A DNA stretch of 64,000 nt from Halostella salina. GTDB taxonomy: Archaea; Halobacteriota; Halobacteria; Halobacteriales; Natronoarchaeaceae. Under the pieces are notes generated by a model. The model saw only the letters and a program-made list of their open reading frames with translations, was not told the DNA's origin and did not search any database. Location: assembly GCF_003675855.1 (NCBI RefSeq), contig NZ_RCIH01000008.1:182305-246304 (forward strand). The letters run 5' to 3'. How positions within the stretch are numbered: position 1 is the stretch's first letter; each line of letters opens with the position of its first letter. Positions 33,669 to 42,558 of this stretch are shown here, piece by piece. Both the position numbers and the translations under genes were made by a program.

Positions 33669-34835
33669 CGAGACGCGTATGTAGTCGGGGCGGGGCAGTC
33701 GGCGTTCGGCTCGTTCCCCGAGGAGACGTACCTCACGCTGTTCGACGACGCGTTCGACGCGGCGATCGACAGCGTCGACGGCGACCTCCCGCCCGACTCG
33801 ATAGACGAAGCGTACCTCGGCACGCTGGGCGTCGGCGGCCGGCAGATCGGGCTCTCCGGGCCGGCGGTGACCGAACACCTCGGTCTCCACGGCGTCCCGA
33901 CGACCCGGGTCGAGAACGCCTGCGCCGCGAGCGGCTACGCGTTCCGGCAGGCCGTCACCGCGGTCAGGTCCGGCATGGTCGACGTGGCGCTCGCCGGCGG
34001 CTACGAGGTGATGACCGACGCGAGTTCCGACCACACGCGCTGGTGGCTCGGCGTCAGCGGGGAGACGGAGTGGGAGCGCACCAGCGGCGCGACGTTCGCC
34101 GGCGTGTACGCCCAGATGGCAAGCGCCCACATGGACGAGTACGACACGACCGTTGAGGACCTGAGCCGCGTCGCCGTGAAGAACCACGGCAACGGCGCGC
34201 AGAACCCGAAGGCCCATCTCGGCTTCGAGTGCTCGCTCGACGACGCCGTCTCCGCGCCGGCGGTCGCGGACCCGCTCAACCTCTATCACTGCTGTCCGAC
34301 CACCGACGGCGCGAGCGCCGTCCTCGTCGCCAGCGAGGACGTTGCGCGGGAGACCAGCGACGAGGCGATCCGCGTCGCGGGCGCTGGCGCGTCGAGCGGC
34401 CGGGTCGGCCTGTTCCAGCGCGACACGCTGACGAGCATCCCCGCCAGCGTCCGCGCCGGCGAGGCCGCATACGAGGAGGCCGGGATCGGCCCGGACGACC
34501 TCGATTTCGCGGAAGTCCACGACTGCTTCGCCATCGCCGAACTGCTCGCCTACGAGGATCTGGGCTTCTGCGAGCGTGGCGAGGCCGGACGGCTCCTCCA
34601 AGAGGGCGTCACCGACCCCGACGGCGACCTCCCGACGAACACCAGCGGCGGGCTGAAGTCGAAGGGCCACCCCATCGGCGCGACCGGAACGGGCCAGATC
34701 GTCGAGGCGTTCAAGCAACTGCGCGGCGACGCGTACGTTCAGGTCGACGACCCGACGTACGGGCTGGCCCACAACGTCGGCGGGAGCGGCGGCGGCGTCA
34801 CCGTTCACGTCCTCGAACGGGAGGCGGGAGCATGA
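33666..34835 (+). CDS. thiolase (acetyl-CoA acetyltransferase, SCPx type)
   Basis: 389 residues. The nucleophilic Cys is in VENACAASGYAF near residue 84, the second-site motif is EVHDCFAIAELLAYED and the C-terminal GHPIGATG near 335 supplies the His. Lacks the Cys-rich last motif of biosynthetic thiolases, as is usual for archaeal SCPx-like members. It overlaps by 4 bp a gene encoding an HMG-CoA-synthase-like/DUF35 fusion; in archaea thiolase, HMG-CoA synthase and DUF35 proteins are known to form a complex. Confidence 0.9.
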   Translation: MRDAYVVGAGQSAFGSFPEETYLTLFDDAFDAAIDSVDGDLPPDSIDEAYLGTLGVGGRQIGLSGPAVTEHLGLHGVPTTRVENACAASGYAFRQAVTAVRSGMVDVALAGGYEVMTDASSDHTRWWLGVSGETEWERTSGATFAGVYAQMASAHMDEYDTTVEDLSRVAVKNHGNGAQNPKAHLGFECSLDDAVSAPAVADPLNLYHCCPTTDGASAVLVASEDVARETSDEAIRVAGAGASSGRVGLFQRDTLTSIPASVRAGEAAYEEAGIGPDDLDFAEVHDCFAIAELLAYEDLGFCERGEAGRLLQEGVTDPDGDLPTNTSGGLKSKGHPIGATGTGQIVEAFKQLRGDAYVQVDDPTYGLAHNVGGSGGGVTVHVLEREAGA

Positions 34836-36241
34836 GAGGGATCGCCGCCGCCGGGGCGTACGTCCCCCGGTTCCGGCTCTCGGCCGACGAACTCGCCGAC
34901 GCGTGGGGCACCAGCCACGCGAGCGGCGTCGAACGGAAGGCTGTCCCCTCGGCCGACGAGGACGCGCTGACGATGGCCGTTGCGGCGGCCGAGCGCGCGC
35001 TGGACGCCGCAGCCCTCGACCGCGTGGAGCTGACGCTCGCTGCCGCGGCCACGACCACGCCGCCGCTTGAGGAGGGCGAACTGGTGCCGCGGCTCGTTCG
35101 GGCGCTGGACCTGCCCGCGTCCGCGGCGACGGCGACCGAGACCGGCCACACCGCGGCGGGCGCGGCGGCGCTCTCGCGGGCGCTGGACGCCGACGGCCCG
35201 GCGCTCGTCGTCGCGGCGGACTGTCCCGAGGGCGATCCGGCCGAGGCCGACCACCCGTTCGGTGCCGGCGCGGCGGCGTTCGTCGTCGCGGACGACGCCG
35301 CGGCCCCCGTCGCCGACGCCGCCTGGCACACCGACGAGACGCCCGGCGTCCGCTTCCGGGAGCGGGGCGACGGCGACGTGCAGGGGTTGGACATCACGAC
35401 GTACCAGCGCGACGCCGTCCGCGGGGCGGTCACCGAAGCCGTCTCGGCGCTCGACGTCGATCCCGACGGCGCGGACGCCGCGGCGGTCCACCAGCCCGAC
35501 GGCCGGTTCCCGTACCGGGCGACCGGCGACCTCCCGCTCTCGAACGAGGCCGTCGCGGCGGGCACCGTCGTCGACCGCGTCGGCGACGCCGGCGCGGCGA
35601 CCGTCCCGCTCGGCCTGCTCGCGGCGCTCGACGGCGCGGGGGACGGCGACCTGACGCTCGCGGTTCCCTACGGCGGCGGCACCGCGGCCGCGTTCGCCGT
35701 CGAAGGCAGCCTGTCGGTCGCCGGGATCGACGACCTCGACGGCGGCACCGAGATCGACTACGCCACCTACCTCCGCGAGCGCGGCTACGTCGTCTCGGGT
35801 GAGGTGTCCGGCGGTGGCGCACACGTCAGCCTGCCGAACTGGCGGCGGTCGCTCGACCAGCGTTACCGGCTCGTCGCCGGGAAGTGCCCGGAGTGTGGCG
35901 GGGTCACGTTCCCGCCGGAAGGGGCCTGTCAGTCGTGTCACGCCCGGGTCGAGTTCGAGGCGTTCGAAGCGCCGCGGACGGGGACGATCCGCGCGCTGAC
36001 GGTGATCGGCCAGGGCGGCGCGCCGCCGGAGTTCGCGGAACTGCAGCAGCGGGACGGCGCGTACGCCGTCGCCGTGGTCGCGCTGGAAGGTGAAGACGGT
36101 ACCGCCACGCTCCCGGCGCAGATCACCGACGCCGACCCCGAGTCGGTGGCGGTGGGCGACGAAGTGCGCGCGACGGTGCGCCGGATCTACGAGCAGGAGG
36201 GCGTGCCGCGCTACGGCGTCAAGTTCGAGCCGACCGAGTGA
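34832..36241 (+). CDS. HMG-CoA-synthase-like protein fused to DUF35 zinc ribbon/OB domain
   Basis: 469 residues. Residues 1-330 have the thiolase fold of archaeal HMG-CoA synthases (MRGIAAAGAYVPRFRLSADEL; VHQPDGRFPYRATG with the catalytic His; LLAALDGAGDGDLTLAVPYGGG). From about 345 the chain is a DUF35 module with a zinc ribbon CPECGG...CQSCH and an OB fold (GTIRALTVIGQGG). The region that normally holds the catalytic Cys reads TETGHTAAGAAAL, with no Cys, so condensation activity is doubtful. DUF35 proteins bridge thiolases and partners by holding the CoA arm; a scaffold or regulator role for the upstream thiolase fits (inference). Its last 31 bp overlap the convergent metallo-beta-lactamase gene. 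Confidence 0.85.
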   Translation: MRGIAAAGAYVPRFRLSADELADAWGTSHASGVERKAVPSADEDALTMAVAAAERALDAAALDRVELTLAAAATTTPPLEEGELVPRLVRALDLPASAATATETGHTAAGAAALSRALDADGPALVVAADCPEGDPAEADHPFGAGAAAFVVADDAAAPVADAAWHTDETPGVRFRERGDGDVQGLDITTYQRDAVRGAVTEAVSALDVDPDGADAAAVHQPDGRFPYRATGDLPLSNEAVAAGTVVDRVGDAGAATVPLGLLAALDGAGDGDLTLAVPYGGGTAAAFAVEGSLSVAGIDDLDGGTEIDYATYLRERGYVVSGEVSGGGAHVSLPNWRRSLDQRYRLVAGKCPECGGVTFPPEGACQSCHARVEFEAFEAPRTGTIRALTVIGQGGAPPEFAELQQRDGAYAVAVVALEGEDGTATLPAQITDADPESVAVGDEVRATVRRIYEQEGVPRYGVKFEPTE

Positions 36242-37161
36242 TCTCCGGGGACCGCCCGGTATTCGACCGGGTTCTCGCCCGATCGCTCGACCGCGCCGGC
36301 GGCGTCCAGTCGGCGGAGGTGGGCCGACGCCTCGCCCGCGCCGAACTTCGCGTGGATGCCGTTCATCTCGCCGAACAGGTCGCGGGCGACGGCCCACGGC
36401 GTCACACCGCCCTCCTCGGGGAGCGCGTCGAGGACGCGCCGGGCGCGCTCGCAGTGGTGTTCGCGGACAGCGGCCGCTTCCTCGGCCACGTCCATCGTCG
36501 TCCCGTGGCCCGGTTCGCCGCGGTCGAACTCGGCCGCGACCCGGTCGACCGAATCGAGGTAGTCCGCGAGCGGGTCGTCGGTCCGCGTGTCGCTGCCGCC
36601 GACGTTCGGCGTGTACGTGGGGAGCAGCAGGTCGCCGAGCAGGAGCCGGCCGTCGTACACGTACGACGCGTGGCCGGCCGTGTGGCCCGGCGTGTGGACC
36701 AGTTCGACCCCGGCGACCGACTCGCCGTCCGAGAGCGCGCGGACGTCGTAGGTGTCGGGAACCGGCGACGGCCGGTCGGATGCGACCAGCCGGTCACGCA
36801 CGTCCTCCGGGACGCCCCACCGGCAGAGGGCGGCTGCGTCGCGTTCGAGCCGTCGATCGCGCTCGGCCGCGTAGTCGCCGACCAGCGGCGCGTCGGCGGC
36901 GTGCATCGCGACCGACGCGTCCGCCGCCTCCGCGAGCCGCGTCGCGAGGCCGGCGTGGTCCGCGTGCCAGTGCGTGACGAGGACGTGCTCCACGTCGCCG
37001 AGCGCGAGGCCGGCGTCGTCGATGCCGCCGCGGAGTGCGTCCCACGCGTCCTCGCCCGGCGGTCCGGGGTCGACGACGACGCCCGCGTCGGGCAGGACGT
37101 ACGCGCTGTTGACGCCCTCCGGCGTGCCAGCGCCGACGGGGACGCGGCGGACGGCGGTCAT
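36211..37161 (-). CDS. metallo-beta-lactamase-fold hydrolase (LACTB2/glyoxalase II-like)
   Basis: 316 residues. The metal motif VTHWHADHAGL (H-x-H-x-D-H) near residue 60, the later H in LVHTPGHTAGHASYVYDG and the D in LLLGDLLLP complete the site. A C-terminal winged-helix-like segment (GEASAHLRRLDAAGAVERSG) resembles LACTB2-type proteins. It could hydrolyse a thioester formed in the pathway. Fourth and last gene of the UbiD operon, overlapping the upstream gene by ATGA. Confidence 0.85.
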   Translation of the reverse strand: MTAVRRVPVGAGTPEGVNSAYVLPDAGVVVDPGPPGEDAWDALRGGIDDAGLALGDVEHVLVTHWHADHAGLATRLAEAADASVAMHAADAPLVGDYAAERDRRLERDAAALCRWGVPEDVRDRLVASDRPSPVPDTYDVRALSDGESVAGVELVHTPGHTAGHASYVYDGRLLLGDLLLPTYTPNVGGSDTRTDDPLADYLDSVDRVAAEFDRGEPGHGTTMDVAEEAAAVREHHCERARRVLDALPEEGGVTPWAVARDLFGEMNGIHAKFGAGEASAHLRRLDAAGAVERSGENPVEYRAVPGDHSVGSNLTP

Positions 37162-38543
37162 TCGTCGTCCTCCTTCAGCAGCGCCCAGCGGTCCAGCGCC
37201 GACTCGCGGACGTTCTCCGGGAACGACGACTCGAAGGTGACCCGCGGCGCGATGTAGTCCTCGTCCCAGCGCGGGTCCCAGATGGCGCTGATGTACAGCC
37301 GTGACCCGGTCTCGCCGTCGCGTCGGTAGACCGGGGCGGTCGCCGCCGGCGCGTTCGGGTCGCTGAATATCCAGTCGTTGCCGGGGTGGGCCTTCACCCA
37401 CATGTCGTCCAGCGCGCGGGCCAGGTCGGTCGGTCTGGCGTACTCGTCCAGCACGAGCACCTTGTCGAAGTACTCCGAGAACGAGAACAGCGCGTTGGCG
37501 AGCTGCCAGTCGAAGCCCGCGTACAGGATCTCGCTGGAGACGAGACAGATCCCGAGCCGGCTCTCAACGGGGAGCTGGACCCACGAGACGGGGGAGACGC
37601 CCCAGTAGCTGTTGACCCGGCGGTACAGCGTCGCCGCCTCGACCAGACTGGCGAGATGCACGTCGTCGGCCAGCGGCGCGCCCAGCGGCACGAAGGGAAC
37701 GGTCGGGTCCTCGCGGAGGCGGATCCGGTCGGCGTCGACCGCAACGGTCGCCGTCTCGGTGGGGCGCTCCCACGTCGCTTCAGGTCCGACGACCGCGTCG
37801 TCGGTCGGCCGGGCGACGCCGTCGATCCGGACCTCCGCGCCGGCCGGGACCACGCGACCGTCGGCCCGCGCCAGGGGCACGTCCGCCAGCCCCGCCGCGC
37901 GTTCCGGGACCCCCGGCGCGGTGCGGTCCTGCGTCCACCCCTGGAGCGCGGCGATGAGCGTCGCCGCCGAGACGCCGAGCGAGATGCTCGCTGCGCGCTC
38001 CCCGTCGCACCAGTCCAGGAACGGCCGCGGGACGGTGACCCGGAGCAGGGACCCGCGATGGACCGTCCCCCGGACCGGTGCCCACGAGGTCGTCCCGTCG
38101 CGCTCGACCGCGATGACGCCCTGCGTGATCGACTGTCGCCCCTCGCCGTCGACGGTCGGCAGGCCAAGCGCGTACAGGTCGTCGCCCGCGTCCGTCTCGG
38201 CGGCCGGGTCGACGAACACCGCCTCGTCGAGGGGCGTCGTCTCCCACGTCGAGAGCGTTTCCAGCAGGTCGACGTAGCTCGCCGACCGCTCCATGCCGAG
38301 GCCGGCGGCGATCCGCCGCCACGGGCGGTTGCTCCGGCTCGATAGCTGGTCCGGGCCGGCGTACACCCCGCTGGCGAAGGCGACCGTTCCGGAGGTCTCC
38401 TCGAACCGGAGCGCCGCGCAGTTGGTCCGGAGCGCCTCGCTCGCGACGACCGCCGCCTCCGTGTCCCAGTGGACGCGCTCGTCGATGGCGACCAGGTCGT
38501 CGGCCGCCCGCAACCCGTCGAGGTGTTCGGCGAAGGTGGTCAC
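37158..38543 (-). CDS. UbiD-family protein with degenerate active site
   Basis: 461 residues related to the adjacent UbiD decarboxylase: SNRPWRRIAAGLGMERSASYVDLLE aligns with its N-terminal region, and YFDKVLVLDEYARPTDLARALDDMWVKAHPGNDWIF with its C-terminal region. The catalytic block that in UbiD reads IEGEI...EGPFGD is here RIDG...VGPEATW, losing the acidic residues. It is therefore probably not a prFMN decarboxylase by itself and may be a partner subunit, as in phenylphosphate carboxylase where alpha and beta are both UbiD-like. Overlaps both neighbours by ATGA. Confidence 0.8.
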   Translation of the reverse strand: MTTFAEHLDGLRAADDLVAIDERVHWDTEAAVVASEALRTNCAALRFEETSGTVAFASGVYAGPDQLSSRSNRPWRRIAAGLGMERSASYVDLLETLSTWETTPLDEAVFVDPAAETDAGDDLYALGLPTVDGEGRQSITQGVIAVERDGTTSWAPVRGTVHRGSLLRVTVPRPFLDWCDGERAASISLGVSAATLIAALQGWTQDRTAPGVPERAAGLADVPLARADGRVVPAGAEVRIDGVARPTDDAVVGPEATWERPTETATVAVDADRIRLREDPTVPFVPLGAPLADDVHLASLVEAATLYRRVNSYWGVSPVSWVQLPVESRLGICLVSSEILYAGFDWQLANALFSFSEYFDKVLVLDEYARPTDLARALDDMWVKAHPGNDWIFSDPNAPAATAPVYRRDGETGSRLYISAIWDPRWDEDYIAPRVTFESSFPENVRESALDRWALLKEDDE

Positions 38544-40039
38544 GGCTCGGCCCCCGCGTCGAACTCGGTCGGCCGGTCGGGGGTGGCCCCCGCTTCCGTG
38601 AGCAGCGTCCGCGCCCAGTACCGCGTCTCGGCGTCGGCGGCGTCGGTCGCGGTGTCGACGGCTGCCTCGTCCTCACGGGTCGCGTCGATGTACGCCTTGG
38701 CCGTCTTTGCTTTCGACGTGCCGGTCTGGGCGTCGCCCTTCTCGCTGGGCGTCTGGTAGATGTTCAGCGGCACCTTCGGCATCGACTCGACGCCGAACTG
38801 GTGGAAGTCCTCGTCGGGGTCGGCGTGCAGCGCGAGCGCCTCCAGCACGGCGCGCTGGTCCAGCGGGTCCACGTCCGCGTCGACGAACACGAAGAAGTCG
38901 ACGTGGAGCATCCCCCACGTCGTGAAGATGAAGTTCGCCAGTTCGTGGAGGTCGCCCGGCGCGGTCGAATCCGTCGAGACGACGTACACCGTCCGGGGCG
39001 TCGACTGCCACGGCACGCAGCGGTCCACGTCGAACCCGCCGGCCCGGAGCCCGAGCGTCGCGTCCGGGCCGACACAGCCGATCTCCATCGAACTCGTCGA
39101 GTTCTCGGTGTAGCCGACGCCGGTGCCCTCGACGCAGAAGGGGATGATCGGGCGCTCGCGGTGGGTGATCGCCGTCACCTGGAGCGCCGGCATCGAGCGG
39201 CGGGGGCCGTGCATGTACCCGAAGTAGTCGCCGAAGGGCCCCTCGTCGCGGCGCACGTTCGGGACGATCTCGCCCTCGATCACGAGTTCGGCGCTGGCCG
39301 GCACCCGGAGGTCGTTCGTCTCGCAGGGGACGAGTTCGACCGGACTCCCCTTCAGCCCGCCGGCGAACTCGACCTCGCTGCGGCCCGTTGGGATCCACAT
39401 CACGGAGCTGTACTGCACCGCCGGTTCGGCACCGACGACGATCGCGACCGGCATCGGCTCGTCGCGGCGCTCGTACTTGTAGTAGTAGAGGTTCGGCGTC
39501 TGCTCGCCGGCGAGCAGGAGGACGCTCGCCGTCTCGCTGTCGTGTATCATCGCGCGGTGGTAGGAGTAGTCCACCCAGTCCGAGTCCAGGTCCGGCGTGA
39601 CGAGCGTGTGCAGGTTGGAGTAGCGGCCGCCGTCGCCGGCGTGGATGTACGGCCACGGGTAGTCCAGCAGGTTCACGTCGTCGCCGGTGTCGATAACCTC
39701 CTTGCACGGGGCGTCCGACCGGGAGACGGTCGTCGGGTCGCGCTGGTCCTGCAGTCGTTCGATCGTCTCGTCGTAGAACTCGCGACGCGCGGTGTCCGGG
39801 GGGACGTCCATCCCGAGCGCGATCCGGTCCCACGGCCGGCGCTGGGAGCCGCGGTACGGGTCCCCGACGAGCCGCGCCCCCTCCACCGACTCGAACAGCG
39901 GGATCCGGTCGTCCTCCTCGTTTGCCAGCATCGTGATCGCGCTCGCCTCCAGGTTCCACGAGACGGGGTCGGCCACCCGGACAAGTTCGTCGCGTGCCTC
40001 GAGCCGCTGGAGGTACTCGCGGAAGCTGTCGACCGTCAT
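38540..40039 (-). CDS. UbiD-family prFMN-dependent (de)carboxylase
   Basis: 499 residues. The family hallmarks are intact: SSVMWIPTGRSEVEFAGGLKGSPVELVPC, VIEGEIVPNVRRDEGPFGDYFGYMHGPR with the catalytic acids, and the C-terminal VDFFVFVDADVDPLDQRAVLEALALH. UbiD enzymes use prenylated FMN for reversible decarboxylation of aromatic or alpha,beta-unsaturated acids. No UbiX prenyltransferase gene is visible here. It is cotranscribed with a degenerate UbiD paralogue and a 165-residue unknown protein. Confidence 0.9.
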   Translation of the reverse strand: MTVDSFREYLQRLEARDELVRVADPVSWNLEASAITMLANEEDDRIPLFESVEGARLVGDPYRGSQRRPWDRIALGMDVPPDTARREFYDETIERLQDQRDPTTVSRSDAPCKEVIDTGDDVNLLDYPWPYIHAGDGGRYSNLHTLVTPDLDSDWVDYSYHRAMIHDSETASVLLLAGEQTPNLYYYKYERRDEPMPVAIVVGAEPAVQYSSVMWIPTGRSEVEFAGGLKGSPVELVPCETNDLRVPASAELVIEGEIVPNVRRDEGPFGDYFGYMHGPRRSMPALQVTAITHRERPIIPFCVEGTGVGYTENSTSSMEIGCVGPDATLGLRAGGFDVDRCVPWQSTPRTVYVVSTDSTAPGDLHELANFIFTTWGMLHVDFFVFVDADVDPLDQRAVLEALALHADPDEDFHQFGVESMPKVPLNIYQTPSEKGDAQTGTSKAKTAKAYIDATREDEAAVDTATDAADAETRYWARTLLTEAGATPDRPTEFDAGAEP

Positions 40040-40533
40040 CCGCCGTCGCTCCCGCCGGTCAGCTCGCGCTGCTCGCGTTTCACCTTCAGGTCGACGTACT
40101 CGTTGACCAGGTCGGGGTGGCGCTCCGAGAGGTGTTCGTACAGGATCTTCCGGCTGGCCTCCGAGACGGAGCCGTACTCGTCGGTCTCGACGAGGTACCG
40201 CAGCAGCGTCTTCACCTCCTCCGACCGCGTGTTGATGACGTTCGGGTCGTCCGCCGTCTCGTCCATCACCCGTTCGAGCGTCCCCCTGTCGACGCTCTCG
40301 GCGTCGATGTCCGTCTCCAGCACCTCGATGTACCACTGCTCCTCCGTGTTCTCGTGTGGCCCCTTGACGACCGTCAGCGGGTCGGGGTCGGCGAGTTCGT
40401 CGGGGTCCCGGCTGACCCGTGCGCGGGTGCTGAAGATCTCCTTGGTCTCCGTGTCGGTCACCTGGATACTGATCTCGTCGCGCTCGGGGTCGGGTGGGAG
40501 GTTGGTTTCGGACGTGACGTATTCGTCGGACAT
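40036..40533 (-). CDS. unknown 165-residue protein of the UbiD operon
   Basis: Not recognised. It is acidic, with an N-terminal beta-rich part (ISIQVTDTETKEIFSTRARVS) and a helical C-terminus (EEVKTLLRYLVETDEYGSVSEASRKILYEHL). The latter has a faint look of a ribbon-helix-helix or small helical DNA-binding domain, which I cannot confirm. First gene of the four-gene operon and overlapping ubiD by ATGA, so an accessory subunit or a regulator of the decarboxylase are both open. The ATG at 40533 is embedded in a palindrome. Confidence 0.75.
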   Translation of the reverse strand: MSDEYVTSETNLPPDPERDEISIQVTDTETKEIFSTRARVSRDPDELADPDPLTVVKGPHENTEEQWYIEVLETDIDAESVDRGTLERVMDETADDPNVINTRSEEVKTLLRYLVETDEYGSVSEASRKILYEHLSERHPDLVNEYVDLKVKREQRELTGGSDGG

Positions 40534-40572
40534 ACCCAGTGGTATGTGTTTCCATGTTACCCGGATAAAGTC
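40530..40572 (-). promoter_or_regulatory. UbiD operon promoter with palindrome over the start codon
   Basis: ACATACC-CAGT-GGTATGT (40530-40547) is a perfect 7-bp inverted repeat that includes the ATG of the first gene (40531-40533). The minus-strand TATA-like GACTTTATCC (40563-40572) lies about 33 bp upstream of the ATG. A protein bound at the repeat would cover the transcription start. Confidence 0.6.
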
Positions 40573-40632
40573 TTGTCGTGTATGGCCGAGGAGAGCCCGT
40601 GCGACCGTCGGGGACGCAGTCCGCCCGCGCCG

Positions 40633-42414
40633 TCAGGGTCGGACCGCAGCGTCTGTGCTCACCACATCCCACTCGGCGGGGTCGATGACGTTGCCGTCGA
40701 ACGCGTCGTGTTCGGGGTACGCCGTGAACACGAGGAACTCGGCCCTGTCTTCGAGATAGTCGACCAGCGTCGACAGGTTCTCCTCGGAGAGGCCGCCCAG
40801 TCGGTCGAGCAGCATCACCGGGACGTGGTCGCGCACCTCGAACGCCTCGTGGCCGGCCAGCGCGGCGACGATGCCGAGCAGTTCGAGCTCGCCCTCGCTC
40901 AGGGCGTCGACGCTCGCCTCGCGCCCGTCGCGGGCCACGACCAGGTCGAAGTTGCTCGTCAGCCGCGCCGTCTCGAAGCTCGTGTCGAACCGCGCGAGCA
41001 GGTCGTCGATCGCGTCGTCGAACGCCTCGCGGGTCCGCCGTTTCAGCTCCGTCTTCCGGTTGCGCAGCGTCGCGATCTCCTCGCCCAGGTCCTCGTGTTC
41101 GGCCGAAAGCGTCTCCCGCCGGTCGGCGAGTCGCTCCAGCCGCTCCAGTTCCTCGCGTTTCTCGTCGAGCTCGGTCTCCACCCGCTTGATCTCGCTTTTC
41201 ACGTCGGTGAGGTCGTCGCTGTGCTCGGCGACGGACGCCTCCAGTTCGGCGATCCGCTCGTCGAGTTCGTCCCGGCGCTCCCGCGCGGCGTCGAGGCTCT
41301 CGGCCCGGTCGCCGCGCTTTGCCTCCAGGTCGTCGATGCGGCGTTCGAGGTCGTCGCGTCGCTTTTCCGCCTCCCGGATCTCGTCCCGGCGGGCCTCCAG
41401 TTCCTCGACGCGGTCGTCGTACTCCGCGCGCTCGGCCTTCAGGTCGGAGATGCGGTCGCTCAGTTCGTCGAGGTGGTCGCGGAGGGCCGACTCGTCCGTC
41501 TCCGACCCGCAGAGCCAGCAGCCCATCTCGTCGCCGAGGATCCCCCGGTCCCGGTCCGTCAGCAGTTCGACCCGGTCCTCCTCCAGCACGCGGCGGTTGG
41601 CGGAGTACACCGACTGGAGCAGTTCCACGTCGGTCCGGATCGACTCCCGGCGGTCGCGCACCTCGGCGAGTTCGGCGCTCACGTCCTCGTCGGGTACGGT
41701 CAACTCGTCGTACTCAGCCCGGACGTCCGCGAGCTTCTCGTCGATGCGGTCGACGGCGTCGGTCAGCCGCTCGACGCGCTGCTCGGTCTGGGACTGCTCG
41801 GCGCGGAGGCGGCTCAGTTCCTCGCGGTCGTCGGCCCCGGCGGAGCCGTTCTCCGCGGCGAGTTCGTCGCGCTCGTCGGTCAGGTCGTCGAGTTCCCCCT
41901 CCAGCCGGGTCACGTCCTCCTGGACCGACGGCAGGCGGCGCGCGGCGTCGCGGGCGTCCTCCAGTTCGCTCTCGACGCTGGACCGCTCGGCTTTCAGGTC
42001 GGCGATCCGCTCCTCGATGTTCTCGAAGTCGAGCGGGCGAGTCAGCAGTTCCTCCAGGTTCTCGCCGCGCCGGACGGCCCCGCGGACGGGGTTGTCCTCG
42101 TCGAGAAAGGCGTACAGGTCCGCCCGGATACGGTCGTACTCGTCGTCCAGATAGACTGAGCCGTCGCTGACCACGGTGCCGTTCCGTCGCTCCAGTTCGA
42201 CGGCGTACGTGTCGTCGGGCGCGTCGAGTTCGACCCGCCCGGCGTCGGCACCCTCCGTGAGCGGCGTCACGGTGCCCATCGCCGTCTCGACGGCCTGGAG
42301 GAAGCTCGACTTCCCCTGCCAGTTCGCGGCGCGCACGACGTTGGTTCCCGGTCGTATCGTCGCCGTTCCCTCGCGAATGCCGGCGATGTTCTCCGCAGTG
42401 AGGTCCCACGTCAT
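40633..42414 (-). CDS. archaea-specific SMC-related protein
   Basis: 593-residue SMC/Rad50-like ATPase. Walker A variant AANWQGKSSFLQA near residue 40, two long coiled-coil arms (about 120-255 and 300-470), a zinc-hook-like CWLCG near 292, the signature VDALSEGELELLG and a Walker B VPVMLLDRLGGLS in which the usual catalytic Glu after Asp is Arg. In haloarchaea such proteins are encoded next to rod-determining factor RdfA, as here (divergent, 144 bp apart). ATG at 42414, with a TATA-like GTAAAACTTAACG about 29 bp upstream. Confidence 0.85.
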   Translation of the reverse strand: MTWDLTAENIAGIREGTATIRPGTNVVRAANWQGKSSFLQAVETAMGTVTPLTEGADAGRVELDAPDDTYAVELERRNGTVVSDGSVYLDDEYDRIRADLYAFLDEDNPVRGAVRRGENLEELLTRPLDFENIEERIADLKAERSSVESELEDARDAARRLPSVQEDVTRLEGELDDLTDERDELAAENGSAGADDREELSRLRAEQSQTEQRVERLTDAVDRIDEKLADVRAEYDELTVPDEDVSAELAEVRDRRESIRTDVELLQSVYSANRRVLEEDRVELLTDRDRGILGDEMGCWLCGSETDESALRDHLDELSDRISDLKAERAEYDDRVEELEARRDEIREAEKRRDDLERRIDDLEAKRGDRAESLDAARERRDELDERIAELEASVAEHSDDLTDVKSEIKRVETELDEKREELERLERLADRRETLSAEHEDLGEEIATLRNRKTELKRRTREAFDDAIDDLLARFDTSFETARLTSNFDLVVARDGREASVDALSEGELELLGIVAALAGHEAFEVRDHVPVMLLDRLGGLSEENLSTLVDYLEDRAEFLVFTAYPEHDAFDGNVIDPAEWDVVSTDAAVRP

Positions 42415-42436
42415 ACCGGGTGTTCGCACGGACGGC

Positions 42437-42462
42437 GTTAAGTTTTACTACTCACATAGTAG
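42437..42462. promoter_or_regulatory. smc-like/rdfA divergent promoter region with palindrome
   Basis: The minus-strand TATA region for the SMC-like gene (42437-42449) is followed by CTACT-CACAT-AGTAG (42448-42462), a 5-bp inverted repeat at the BRE/upstream position. A T-rich tract at 42501-42507 may be the rdfA TATA element. Confidence 0.45.
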
Positions 42463-42558
42463 AATCGGCGTCGACGTGCCGTCAGCACCCCGCGTGGCAA
42501 CTTTTTTGAAGCCGAGGCGGGTGAGTTCCGACGATGACCGCGACGGTCGGGGGACCAC

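Noticed and set aside
30713..34156. An 1147-codon open frame on the plus strand
   Set aside because: It runs antisense to the acyl-CoA dehydrogenase and aldehyde dehydrogenase and through the thiolase start; composition is that of an antisense shadow.
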